NCBI GenBank assembly: GCA_026397235.1
Contig: JAPLVG010000022.1
Location: forward strand, 30,624-63,249
Direction: 5' to 3'
Length of the DNA: 32,626 nt
From: Candidatus Berkelbacteria bacterium
Lineage (GTDB): Bacteria; Patescibacteriota; UBA1384; XYA2-FULL-43-10; CAINNR01
Made by a program: the position numbers and the translations under genes. Shown one piece after another: positions 6,291 through 13,568 of this stretch. Position 1 is the first letter of the stretch; each line of letters starts with the position of its first letter. A model generated the notes under the pieces. It searched no databases. It was not told where the DNA came from and saw only the letters and a program-made list of their open reading frames with translations.

Positions 6291-8177
6291 ATGGGAAAAA
6301 TTATCGGAATTGACCTTGGCACCACAAATTCAGCTGTTGCTGTAATGGAAGGTGGCGAGGCAAAAATTATTTCAACATCAGAGGGTGGCAGAACTTGTCC
6401 GTCTGTTGTTGCAGAGAATAAAAAAGGCGAGCGTCTTGTTGGTCAGTTGGCTAAACGCCAAGCTGTAACCAATTCAGAAAATACTATTTTTTCTGTTAAA
6501 AGGTTTATCGGTCGCAAATTTGAGGACAAAGAATCACAAGACGACTTGAAAAAAATGCCGTATTCAACCAAAAAGGCCGCCGATGGCTCTATCCGCGTTG
6601 TAATGAACGGCAAAGAGTACTCACCACAAGAAATCTCGGCATTTACTTTGCAAAAGCTAAAAACTGATGCTGAAACATACCTTGGCGAAAAAGTTACTGA
6701 AGCTGTTATCACTGTTCCGGCTTACTTTAATGATTCTCAGCGCCAAGCCACAACTGATGCTGGAAAAATCGCTGGGCTCGAAGTCAAAAGAATTATCAAT
6801 GAGCCTACTGCCGCTGCGCTTGCATATGGATTAGATAAGAACAAGAGCGAAAAAATTGCCGTTTATGACCTTGGTGGTGGAACGTTTGATATTACAATTC
6901 TTGAACTTGGAGATGGTGTTTTTGAAGTAAAAGCTACCAACGGCGATACTCACCTAGGTGGTGACGACTTTGATCAAACGATTATGGACTTTATCATCGA
7001 TGAATTCAAAAAAGACCAGGGCGTTGATTTGCATAACGACAAAGCGGCGATTCAGCGAGTTAAAGAAGCGGCAGAAAAAGCCAAAATTGAATTGTCCAGC
7101 TCAAATGAAACTGAAATCAATTTGCCATTTGTTACTGCCGACGCTTCCGGCCCGAAACATTTGGCCCTCAATCTTTCTCGGGCTAAACTCGAGCAGTTAG
7201 TATCAGACCTAATCGAAAAAACTTTGAAGCCATGTGAAAAGGTTTTGTCCGACGCTAAACTTTCTGCCAAAGATATTGACGAAATCGTTTTGGTTGGCGG
7301 TCAAACCAGAATGCCGGCGGTTCGCGACGCGGTGAAGAAATTCTGGGGCAAGGAACCGAATCATATGGTTAACCCAGATGAAGCAGTTGCTTTGGGCGCC
7401 GCGATTCAGGGCGGAGTTCTTGGTGGTGAAGTTAAAGACCTGTTGCTTTTGGATGTCACTCCACTATCTTTAGGAATTGAAACCTTAGGTGGCGTGGATA
7501 CTAAATTGATCGAACGAAACACCACTATCCCAACATCAAAATCACAAGTCTTCTCGACTGCCGCCGATAATCAAACTCAAGTTGACATCCACGTTCTGCA
7601 AGGCGAACGAGAAATGGCAAATGATAATAAAACCTTGGGTCGTTTCATTCTTGATGGTATTCCACCATCACCGCGAGGAATTCCACAGGTTGAGGTTTCT
7701 TTTGACATTGATGCCAATGGCATTGTGAATGTTTCAGCCAAGGACAAAGCTACCGGCAAGGAACAAAAAATTACTATCACTGCATCGTCCGGTTTATCCA
7801 AAGAGGAAATTGAAAAGATGACCAAGGATGCCGAAATTCATGCCGACGAAGACAAGAAAAAGAAAGAATTGATTGAGGCCAAAAATCTAGCTGAAAACTT
7901 AGTATATACCGCAGAAAAAACCATCAAAGACGCTGGTGATAAAATCGATTCAAATAAAAAGACTGAAGTTGAAGACAAGGTAAAAGCAGTTAAAGATGTC
8001 ATGGCCGAAGAAAATGCCGAAGTTATTAAAAATGCCACTGAAGCACTGTCAACATCACTTCAGGAGCTAGGTGCCTCAATGTACAAACAAGCAGAGGCTG
8101 AAAAACCAGCGGAAAACGCGGAAGAGAAATCATCTGAAGAAAAGGACGAAAAACCAGCGGAAGAAAATAAGTCATAA
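6291..8177 (+). CDS. dnaK: Chaperone protein DnaK (Hsp70)
   Basis: 628 aa, normal length. The N-terminal actin-fold ATPase is clear: [66 protein letters not shown] and [15 protein letters not shown]. The linker [19 protein letters not shown] leads to the substrate-binding beta domain and helical lid. The Glu/Lys-rich tail ends PAEENKS; the conserved EEVD-like bacterial tail is replaced by this. ATG follows AAGGAG. It works with GrpE and DnaJ in cytoplasmic protein folding. It has its own promoter with palindromic operator candidates rather than being in a grpE-dnaK-dnaJ operon. Confidence 0.98.
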   Translation: MGKIIGIDLGTTNSAVAVMEGGEAKIISTSEGGRTCPSVVAENKKGERLVGQLAKRQAVTNSENTIFSVKRFIGRKFEDKESQDDLKKMPYSTKKAADGSIRVVMNGKEYSPQEISAFTLQKLKTDAETYLGEKVTEAVITVPAYFNDSQRQATTDAGKIAGLEVKRIINEPTAAALAYGLDKNKSEKIAVYDLGGGTFDITILELGDGVFEVKATNGDTHLGGDDFDQTIMDFIIDEFKKDQGVDLHNDKAAIQRVKEAAEKAKIELSSSNETEINLPFVTADASGPKHLALNLSRAKLEQLVSDLIEKTLKPCEKVLSDAKLSAKDIDEIVLVGGQTRMPAVRDAVKKFWGKEPNHMVNPDEAVALGAAIQGGVLGGEVKDLLLLDVTPLSLGIETLGGVDTKLIERNTTIPTSKSQVFSTAADNQTQVDIHVLQGEREMANDNKTLGRFILDGIPPSPRGIPQVEVSFDIDANGIVNVSAKDKATGKEQKITITASSGLSKEEIEKMTKDAEIHADEDKKKKELIEAKNLAENLVYTAEKTIKDAGDKIDSNKKTEVEDKVKAVKDVMAEENAEVIKNATEALSTSLQELGASMYKQAEAEKPAENAEEKSSEEKDEKPAEENKS

Positions 8178-8195
8178 GGTATAAGTTGTGGAGGT

Positions 8196-8253
8196 GAGTA
8201 TGGTCTGAAGTCTGGGTTATAGGGCCTAAAACCTAAAACCAATGCCATACTCA
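8196..8253 (+). terminator. Long hairpin after dnaK, possible terminator
   Basis: TGAGTATGG and CCATACTCA pair perfectly (9 bp) across a 40-nt loop, followed by TTTCC. The loop is long and the U-run weak, so termination is only possible. Confidence 0.4.
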
Positions 8254-8272
8254 TTTCCTAACCTTCTGACTT

Positions 8273-8300
8273 TTGACTTGTAATATTTGCACCTTATAAA
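8273..8300 (+). promoter_or_regulatory. sigma70-type promoter
   Basis: TTGACT (8273-8278), 16-nt spacer, TATAAA (8295-8300), 35 nt before the chosen start at 8336. Confidence 0.7.
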
Positions 8301-8335
8301 TTAAATTGCTAGAATTGTTGCATAAGGAGGGAAAG

Positions 8336-9007
8336 TTGTTTGATTTTTTTCGAAAACCGATTTTTCTGATTATTCTAGCTGCAGCGCTAATCACCGCTGG
8401 TGTTTGGGCATATTTCTCAAATAAAAGCAGCCAGCAATCAACTGCAACCACAACAAGTCAACAAACTACATCTTCAACAACTGTGACGACTCCAACCATT
8501 AGCAATCTAACAAACATTGACCCAAAAAATCTTACAGATACCATCAATGCTCAATTAAGTTTGGCTGATACGCAAGCGGCAGCAGTAGATAAAAAACTTC
8601 AATTATCCGCAATCGAAGTCGATCTGCCTGGCACTCTGGATCAGGGTTCTGGTAGCACATACTATATATACTCGACGACAAGCGACACAGTAAATAACTG
8701 GGTAATTGCAATTTCCAATTCAGACAATAAATATGTCCGCTCAAAAACTGTCAAAGCTGATTATATGGGGAATGTCACAACCATTAACCGCAGTTTTCTT
8801 AAAACTAGTTATGTTGTGGCAATTCAAATTGCTGAAAAAAATGGCGGAAAAGATTATCGTCAGGGGAATACTTTGACTGCGGCAAAATTAACACTGAAAA
8901 ATTCCGGCGCCAACAATTGGTTGTATTGGACTGTAGAATATGATACAGCCAGCAGCCAGAAGCAGTTCCAAATTGATGCTTCAACTAGCGCAATTGTTAC
9001 CCAATAA
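8336..9007 (+). CDS. Membrane-anchored extracytoplasmic protein, unknown
   Basis: 223 aa when started at TTG 8336, which lies 5 nt after AAGGAGG; the track start at 8306 lies upstream of that site and is rejected. One N-terminal transmembrane segment (residues ~6-27, FLIILAAALITAGVWAYF) is followed by a Ser/Thr-rich linker, then an exported domain of about 165 residues rich in beta strands. The section VVAIQIAEKNGGKDYRQGN followed by strands resembles PepSY-type modules, but weakly. The gene sits between dnaK and dnaJ with its own promoter, so a chaperone role cannot be inferred. Confidence 0.75.
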   Translation: MFDFFRKPIFLIILAAALITAGVWAYFSNKSSQQSTATTTSQQTTSSTTVTTPTISNLTNIDPKNLTDTINAQLSLADTQAAAVDKKLQLSAIEVDLPGTLDQGSGSTYYIYSTTSDTVNNWVIAISNSDNKYVRSKTVKADYMGNVTTINRSFLKTSYVVAIQIAEKNGGKDYRQGNTLTAAKLTLKNSGANNWLYWTVEYDTASSQKQFQIDASTSAIVTQ

Positions 9008-9056
9008 TATATATTATTAAATATTTTGAGAGAGCAGCTCCAAGGCTGTTTTTCTA

Positions 9057-9683
9057 ATGGCAAACGATTATTACAAAACACTTGGCGTGGAGAAGGGCGC
9101 CTCCATAGAAGAAATTAAAAAAGCTTACAGAAAGCTGGCTTTGCAGTACCATCCTGATCGTGGCGGCAGTGAATCAGATCACAAAAAATTTAATGAAGCT
9201 AGCGAAGCCTACCAGGTTCTTTCTGACCCGCAAAAACGATCACAATACGATCAATTCGGCCGGACTGATTTTTCTGCTAACGGTGGTGGGCAATCAGGTT
9301 TTGGTGGATTCCAGGGTGGATTTGATGGCATGGAATTCGATTTTGGCGGTATGGGCGGCTTTGGTGATATCTTCGAAAATTTTTTTGGTCAAGCATTTTC
9401 TCAAGTTCAAGCAGAAATTAGAATTTCTCCAGCACAAGCAGTTTTGGGTGATAAATTGGAAGCAACAATTGGTGGTGAAAAAATAAATTTTGATATTCCG
9501 GCCGGTGTCCAAGATGGTCAAGCGTTTAGATTTCCAGGCAAGGGTAGAACTCATAATAAGGGTCGGGGAGATTTAATATTGACTATCCGAATAGAATTGC
9601 CGAGACATATTACAAAAGAGCAAAAAGAACTCTGGGAAAAATTGCGTGAGTCTGAATCTAAAAAACATCATTGGTGGAACTAA
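9057..9683 (+). CDS. dnaJ: Short DnaJ-type co-chaperone without zinc finger
   Basis: 208 aa. A complete J domain occupies residues 1-70 ([24 protein letters not shown], then HPD in YHPDRGG). A Gly/Phe-rich region follows to ~115 ([21 protein letters not shown]). Then comes one beta-sandwich C-terminal domain ([20 protein letters not shown]... [21 protein letters not shown]). The four CxxCxGxG zinc motifs and most of the first peptide-binding domain are missing, and it is roughly half the length of standard DnaJ (~375 aa). It should stimulate the DnaK ATPase through HPD. No good ribosome site is visible (AAGG 11 nt upstream). Confidence 0.9.
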   Translation: MANDYYKTLGVEKGASIEEIKKAYRKLALQYHPDRGGSESDHKKFNEASEAYQVLSDPQKRSQYDQFGRTDFSANGGGQSGFGGFQGGFDGMEFDFGGMGGFGDIFENFFGQAFSQVQAEIRISPAQAVLGDKLEATIGGEKINFDIPAGVQDGQAFRFPGKGRTHNKGRGDLILTIRIELPRHITKEQKELWEKLRESESKKHHWWN

Positions 9684-9755
9684 CGATCACAGATCTATTT
9701 CACAGATTGGCACTGATTAGTGAAAATCAGTTAACAGGATTCGTGAAAGTGAAAT

Positions 9756-10584
9756 TCAATTTATTTTTTCTAGTACTCGTAATTTGGCGCTGCGAGAGCG
9801 AGGATTTTCTCTAATCTCATCCTCTGTCGCAGTGATTGGTTTTTTCATTAGCACTTTGAATTTATCTGGAAAATTATTTTCTAAATCGCGGAAAGCATGC
9901 TTGACGATTCCGTCCTCAAGCGAGTGGAAAGAAATAATTAACAATCTACCGTCATCGGCCAAAAGTTCGGCCGCATTTGGTATGAACTCTTTGAGAACAT
10001 TTAGTTCATTATTAGTTTCAATTCTAAGAGCTTGAAAAACCCTGGTTGCCGGGTGAATTTTATATTTATTTTTGTAACTTGCTGGGAATGATTGTTCAAC
10101 AATTTTTGATAGTTCATTAGTCGTTTCAATCCTGCCAGTCTTGCGGGCCTCGACTTTCGCTGTAATTGTTGATAATATCCGTGGCCGATTCTGTCTCAGA
10201 TTGATTCATTCGCATATCGAGTGGCGCATCAGCCAGGAAAGAAAATCCGCGATCTTTGTTGTCTAACTGATAACTGGAAACACCGAGATCCAAAAGAATC
10301 CCATCAACTTTCTCAATTCCTTTTGATTTCAAAATCTTTGGCAGGTTGGAATAATTGTCATGAACGAATTCAACATGGTCTTTAAAAGCATCAAGGTTTT
10401 CCTTGGCGGCAAAAATCGCTTCAAGGTCTTGATCAATTCCAATTACTCTTCCTGGTGTTTTTTCTAAAATAGCTTTTGCATGGCCGCCTCCGCCTAAAGT
10501 TCCGTCAACAAAAATGCTGTCTTTCCCTAGCTGAAAATACTTCAAAACTTCTTTAAGCAGTACTGACTGATGTTTGAATTCCAT
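9756..10584 (-). pseudogene. rsmH: rsmH (mraW) 16S rRNA m4C1402 methyltransferase, disrupted
   Basis: The 5' part (10584-10160) encodes a normal start: HQSVLLKEVL, the SAM motif VDGTLGGGGHAKAIL, GILLDLGVSSYQLD, GFSFLADAPLDMRM, up to DIINNYSES. It then runs into TGA. The rest continues in the +1 frame as VEARKTGRIETTNELSKIVE, IHPATRVFQALRIE, then DDGRLLIISFHSLEDGIVK to a stop at 9756. The ~24 residues normally between NNYSE and VEAR (the YGEERxAxxIA motif) are gone. An out-of-frame deletion of roughly 70 nt near 10155 explains both. It is either a true pseudogene or an assembly error. Confidence 0.85.
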
Positions 10585-10609
10585 GGTGCAATGTTAGCAG
10601 AAATTTGTC

Positions 10610-10638
10610 TTGAAATCTATAGCAAAATATGTTAGAAT
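10610..10638 (+). promoter_or_regulatory. tRNA-Asp promoter
   Basis: TTGAAA (10610-10615), 17-nt spacer, TAGAAT (10633-10638), ending 11 nt before the first (interrupted) copy of the tRNA-Asp 5' end. It now drives the remnant, the GIY-YIG gene and presumably the intact tRNA. Confidence 0.8.
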
Positions 10639-10649
10639 TTGTTCATTGC

Positions 10650-10715
10650 GGGGTCGTAGTGTAGCCCGTCTCGGCTGAGCCGAGCCGTGGCGAGGATTAG
10701 ACGGACGGTTATCAC
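10650..10715 (+). pseudogene. Duplicated, interrupted 5' part of tRNA-Asp
   Basis: GGGGTCGTAGTGTAGC (10650-10665) and GGTTATCAC (10707-10715) equal the first 25 nt of the intact tRNA-Asp at 10955, but are split by a 41-nt GC-rich insert that can form a hairpin (CCGTCT/AGACGG outside, CTCGG/CCGAG inside). The GIY-YIG start codon follows the ninth base of the second piece directly. Confidence 0.85.
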
Positions 10716-10964
10716 ATGTATTACACATACGTTCTGAAAAGCCAATCTTCAAATCATTATTATGTTGGTTGGACAAATAATCTGGAACTTAGAATAAAAA
10801 CACACAATAGTGGTTTAGTTACTCGGACAAAGCGATATCTTCCATGTAAAGTAATATATTTTGAAACTTTTGAAGAAAAGACTGAAGCACTGGTACGAGA
10901 GAAATATTTTAAGACACACGCTGGAAGAAACTGGTTAAAGAGAAAATTGAATACGGGGTCGTAG
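10716..10964 (+). CDS. Small GIY-YIG nuclease domain protein
   Basis: 82 aa, essentially one GIY-YIG domain: YTYVL (residues 3-7) as the GIY strand, YYVGWTNNLELRIKTHNSG with the YIG-like YVG and the Arg on the following helix, and a Glu in TEALVREKYFK as metal ligand candidate. This is the YhbQ/URI-type stand-alone family, common in CPR genomes, with some members acting as homing-type nucleases. Its ATG abuts a duplicated tRNA-Asp fragment and its stop TAG lies inside the intact tRNA-Asp (10-nt overlap), so the gene is wedged into the tRNA locus. No ribosome site is visible. Confidence 0.88.
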   Translation: MYYTYVLKSQSSNHYYVGWTNNLELRIKTHNSGLVTRTKRYLPCKVIYFETFEEKTEALVREKYFKTHAGRNWLKRKLNTGS

Positions 10965-11030
10965 TGTAGCGGTTATCACGTCTCCCTGTCACGGAGAAGA
11001 TCGCCGGTTCGAGTCCGGTCGACCCCGCCA
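10955..11030 (+). tRNA. tRNA-Asp (GTC)
   Basis: Acceptor GGGGTCG/CGACCCC, G73, encoded CCA. Anticodon arm TCTCC-CTGTCAC-GGAGA gives GTC. T-arm GCCGG-TTCGAGT-CCGGT. Intact, but its first 25 nt are duplicated at 10650-10715 and its last 18 nt recur at 12897-12914. Confidence 0.95.
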
Positions 11031-11035
11031 ATGTA

Positions 11036-11066
11036 AATAGTCGCTCACAGAGCGTCTATTTTATTG
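11036..11066 (+). terminator. Intrinsic terminator of tRNA-Asp
   Basis: AATAG(T)CGCT pairs with AGCG(T)CTATT around CACAG, then TTATTG. It may also end the arsP operon from the other strand. Confidence 0.75.
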
Positions 11067-11102
11067 TACGGCAGACCGGAGTTCGAACTTTTATGTTGAG
11101 TA

Positions 11103-12071
11103 TTATTTCAAAACAAAATTAAATAAATATCCAGTAAACATAATCCCGATTCCCACCACAATGGCAAAGATTACGATCAGTTTTGTTTTAATGACCTTTT
11201 TCAATATCATAAACTCAGGCAAAGACAGCCCCGTAACGGCCATCATAAAAGCCAGAGTAGTGCCCATAGCGACACCTTTTTCTGTTAGAACAGAGACCAG
11301 AGGAATTACACCAGCCGCGTTTGAATAAAGAGGGATGCCAATCAGAGTAGCCAGAGGCACAGCATACCATTTATCTCTTCCGGCATATCTGGCGAGAAAA
11401 TCTGTCGGCACATAACCATGGATCCAAGCGCCGATACCAATACCGACCAATATGTATGGCCAAACTTTCTTAATGATATCCAGCGTATAACTTATGGCAT
11501 AGCTATGTCTTTCTTTCCAAGACATTTCGGTAATGTTAGCATCTCCATCAATTTTATGCTTATAGACAAAATCTGCCACTAAATTCTCGACTTTTAACTT
11601 GCCAATAACAAGGCCTGCAACAATAGAGATTATTAAACCACTCACGACATAAATCAAAGCAACTCTCCAGCCGAACATACCGATCAATAGAACAAGAGCG
11701 ACTTCATTGATCATCGGTGAGGCAACCAGAAATGAAAAAGTGACACCAAGAGGCACACCCGCTTCAACAAAGCCAAGAAACAGCGGCACGGCTGAGCACG
11801 AACAAAAAGGAGTGATGATTCCAAGAAGCGAAGCGAGTATGTTGCCAACGAAAGGATATTTCTTAGAGAGAATGCCCCGAATCTTTTCTGGAGGTAAAAA
11901 CGATCTGATTATCGACACGACGTAGATAATTACGGTTAACAGGATTAGAATTTTGATTGTATCATAGATAAAAAAGTTAAGTGCCTCGCCGAAAATTGTG
12001 CCGTGAGCAATCGAAAACACATTATATACGAGCCAATCGGCCAGTAGCTTTAACGGTTGCCAAATATCCAT
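11103..12071 (-). CDS. arsP: ArsP-type permease (DUF318 family)
   Basis: 322-aa inner-membrane protein with about eight hydrophobic segments. The family signature is present: PFCSCSAVPLFLGFVEAGVP followed by SFLVASPMINEVALVLL, and a second half with PLYSNAAGVIPLV and TLAFMMAVTGLSLPE. Characterised ArsP proteins export trivalent organoarsenicals; many homologues have no tested substrate. ATG follows GGAGGG. It is the last gene of arsR-thioredoxin-permease on the minus strand (9-nt gap), which supports metal(loid) or thiol-linked export. The operon sits between two copies of the tRNA-Asp 3' end, suggesting acquisition by integration. Confidence 0.85.
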   Translation of the reverse strand: MDIWQPLKLLADWLVYNVFSIAHGTIFGEALNFFIYDTIKILILLTVIIYVVSIIRSFLPPEKIRGILSKKYPFVGNILASLLGIITPFCSCSAVPLFLGFVEAGVPLGVTFSFLVASPMINEVALVLLIGMFGWRVALIYVVSGLIISIVAGLVIGKLKVENLVADFVYKHKIDGDANITEMSWKERHSYAISYTLDIIKKVWPYILVGIGIGAWIHGYVPTDFLARYAGRDKWYAVPLATLIGIPLYSNAAGVIPLVSVLTEKGVAMGTTLAFMMAVTGLSLPEFMILKKVIKTKLIVIFAIVVGIGIMFTGYLFNFVLK

Positions 12072-12080
12072 CGCGCCCTC

Positions 12081-12326
12081 CTATTTAGTGCTATTTTCTT
12101 CAATCACATTCTTAATTTTTTCAATGTCTGGAACCGAACCGACAATAACCGGCTTCCCATCGATAGCCAAAACAGGGCTGGACATTACGCCCATTTCAAG
12201 CATTTTTTGAATGTCGGTGATGTATTCGACTTCTTGACCAATACCCAGCTCTTTAACGGCTTGGTTTGTTAGACCGTGTAATTTTTTGCATGTTGGACAA
12301 CCGGAACCCAAAACTTGAATTTTCAT
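12081..12326 (-). CDS. Small thioredoxin-fold redox-active disulfide protein
   Basis: 81 aa, cytoplasmic, a minimal thioredoxin fold with active site GSGCPTCKKL near the N-terminus and the cis-Pro region MSSPVLAIDGKPVIVG. It belongs to the archaeal/bacterial small thioredoxin group (TM0996/MTH895-like). Its ATG overlaps the arsR stop by 4 nt (ATGA), so it is translationally coupled to arsR. A partner role with the permease (thiol transfer or reduction of the transported metalloid) is inference from context. Confidence 0.88.
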   Translation of the reverse strand: MKIQVLGSGCPTCKKLHGLTNQAVKELGIGQEVEYITDIQKMLEMGVMSSPVLAIDGKPVIVGSVPDIEKIKNVIEENSTK

Positions 12327-12637
12327 TTTTCTCCTTCACTTAGGACTTGATTTAGAATTTCATTATAATTATTTAATTCTTGGATGTTAATTGAATAATA
12401 TACTTTCAAACCCTCTTTTCTTGAATTAAGTAGGTCAAAATCTCGAAGAACTTTTAGATGATGAGATATTAAGTTTTGAGGTAATGTCAAAAACTCCTGT
12501 ATCTCGCAGACACAGCGCTCATTGCTTTTTTGAAGGAAGCAAATAATCTTTAGCCGGTTTTCCTCCGAAATTATCCTTAAGAAATCCGCCAGAAGCGGGA
12601 TGTTAGAATCGCCCTCGTTGCAGCAATCTTTACGCAT
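12323..12637 (-). CDS. arsR: ArsR/SmtB-family metal-responsive repressor
   Basis: 104 aa from ATG 12637. The winged helix is clear: NRLKIICFLQ, then the metal-sensing type motif ERCVCEIQEFL, recognition helix PQNLISHHLKVLRDFDLLNSRKEG and the wing KVYYSIN. An N-terminal Cys pair (KDCC) may add ligands. The track start (TTG 12643) is rejected because the -10 box ends at 12644, so the ATG is the natural start of a leaderless mRNA. It should repress its own operon through the palindrome in the promoter. Confidence 0.92.
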   Translation of the reverse strand: MRKDCCNEGDSNIPLLADFLRIISEENRLKIICFLQKSNERCVCEIQEFLTLPQNLISHHLKVLRDFDLLNSRKEGLKVYYSINIQELNNYNEILNQVLSEGEK

Positions 12638-12643
12638 GAGCAA

Positions 12644-12672
12644 AGTATATCAACGATTGTTGATATGGTCAA
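12644..12672 (-). promoter_or_regulatory. ars promoter with ArsR operator
   Basis: On the minus strand: TTGACC (12672-12667), 17-nt spacer, TATACT (12649-12644). The perfect palindrome ATATCAACAATCGTTGATAT (12647-12666) fills the spacer, which is typical for ArsR/SmtB operators. ATG is 6 nt after the -10 box. Confidence 0.88.
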
Positions 12673-12699
12673 TATCATAATGGAATACCCACCATGTAA

Positions 12700-12896
12700 A
12701 AAGTTCTGACTTCCTCCGCTATGCTCCGCCAGATAAAAGGATGTCACTGAAAAGTGATATTTTTTTATCTGTAGAATTTTGGACCGGACGAGAACCGAGG
12801 AAGGGGTCGGGAAATCTTTCGAAGGTGACCCTGTGGGCGTGGGTTTTCCGCGGAGGAAAATACTAAAAACCGTGGGTTTTTTAGAGTGGTTCATAT
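12700..12896 (+). other. Non-coding or decayed stretch before the tRNA-Asp 3' copy
   Basis: Holds no convincing gene. One plus-strand frame is open from about 12757 through the tRNA fragment (reading DRTRTEEGVGKSFEGDP), but has no start or ribosome site. A short A/T-rich hairpin, CTAAAAACC-GTG-GGTTTTTTAG, lies at about 12863-12884 and may be a terminator. From 12915 to 13009 only a degenerate copy of the sequence downstream of tRNA-Asp is visible. Confidence 0.35.
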
Positions 12897-12914
12897 GTCA
12901 GGTCGACCCCGCCA
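12897..12914 (+). repeat. Second copy of the tRNA-Asp 3' end (attachment-site-like)
   Basis: GTCAGGTCGACCCCGCCA matches the last 18 nt of tRNA-Asp (11013-11030) with one mismatch. Downstream similarity continues in patches (GCTCACAGAG, TTCGAACTT). The two copies bound the ars operon as direct repeats. Confidence 0.75.
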
Positions 12915-13021
12915 TAAAACAAAGTAGCTCACAGAGTTATTAATCAATTCGAACTTCTGCTTCTGTGCAGAGCTATGATGTAAATACAAAATAATATTTC
13001 CAAAAAGAGTATAATAGCGGT

Positions 13022-13363
13022 ATGAAGAATGCGATAATTAGTCATTTTAAGGAAAAACCGAAAACCAAAATTGCCTGGTGGGCTTTTGCGTCGGGGTTGG
13101 CAGCTGTTCTGGAGATTCCATTTATGGCACTTCTGTCTTCATACATTCACAAATCGACCGGCACCTCTATTAATCAGAGCATTGGAATCGTGGGGATAGC
13201 CCTTACGATTGCCGCTCTTATCACTGGTACAATTGCCTATCGTAAAGCTGAGCGGTCTTGGGTTTTGTGGCTTGGTTTCGGACCTGCTCTTTTACTTGGA
13301 TTATTTTGGCTTGTAATGATTATTGCCGAAATTATTTCTGCAATTTTTGGACTAGGGTTTTAA
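13022..13363 (+). CDS. Small polytopic membrane protein, unknown
   Basis: 113 aa with about three or four hydrophobic helices (WWAFASGLAAVLEIPFMALL, IGIVGIALTIAALITGTI, VLWLGFGPALLLGLFWLVMI) and a short basic N-terminus (KEKPKTK), so probably an inner-membrane protein with N-terminus inside. TATAAT (13010-13015) ends 6 nt before the ATG, implying a leaderless transcript; no good -35 is visible. No family recognised. Confidence 0.7.
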   Translation: MKNAIISHFKEKPKTKIAWWAFASGLAAVLEIPFMALLSSYIHKSTGTSINQSIGIVGIALTIAALITGTIAYRKAERSWVLWLGFGPALLLGLFWLVMIIAEIISAIFGLGF

Positions 13364-13370
13364 AACGGTT

Positions 13371-13388
13371 CTAACGTTCTCCGCTACC
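13371..13388 (+). repeat. Direct repeat, left of the G1 peptidase gene
   Basis: GTTCTAACGTTCTCCGCT recurs with one mismatch at 14500-14517, bracketing the peptidase gene. Confidence 0.6.
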
Positions 13389-13476
13389 CCTAGCCAGTGA
13401 ATCAGTTGATTGTACACAAGAAAAATTGTCCGGCTGCGCCTTTCCGTAATTTTGCGAAGGAGGATTGATCTTACCA

Positions 13477-13517
13477 AAAAAACCAGAGCAATTAGAATTT
13501 GGTTCCTCTGGTTTTTT
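13477..13517. terminator. Bidirectional intrinsic terminator
   Basis: AAAAAACCAGAG and CTCTGGTTTTTT pair perfectly across a 17-nt loop. It separates the 113-aa gene from the peptidase gene. Confidence 0.8.
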
Positions 13518-13533
13518 ATTCGGCGTGCCGAAT

Positions 13534-13562
13534 TTGACGCCTTAAATAGCAACCGTTATAAT
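13534..13562 (+). promoter_or_regulatory. Peptidase gene promoter
   Basis: TTGACG (13534-13539), 17-nt spacer, TATAAT (13557-13562), 6 nt before ATG 13569. This fixes the start codon and implies leaderless translation. Confidence 0.85.
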
Positions 13563-13568
13563 AGTATT

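Noticed and set aside
9712-9731. ACTGATT/AATCAGT hairpin between dnaJ and rsmH as another PaaX-module hairpin
   Set aside because: Only 7-bp arms and a 6-nt loop without CGATCG; the resemblance to module 1 arms is probably chance.
12577-12894. 105-aa minus-strand ORF
   Set aside because: It overlaps arsR and its promoter in another frame and lacks a ribosome site.
13410-13568. Extended N-terminus of the peptidase gene
   Set aside because: It runs through a terminator and the promoter; the -10 box ends 6 nt before ATG 13569.
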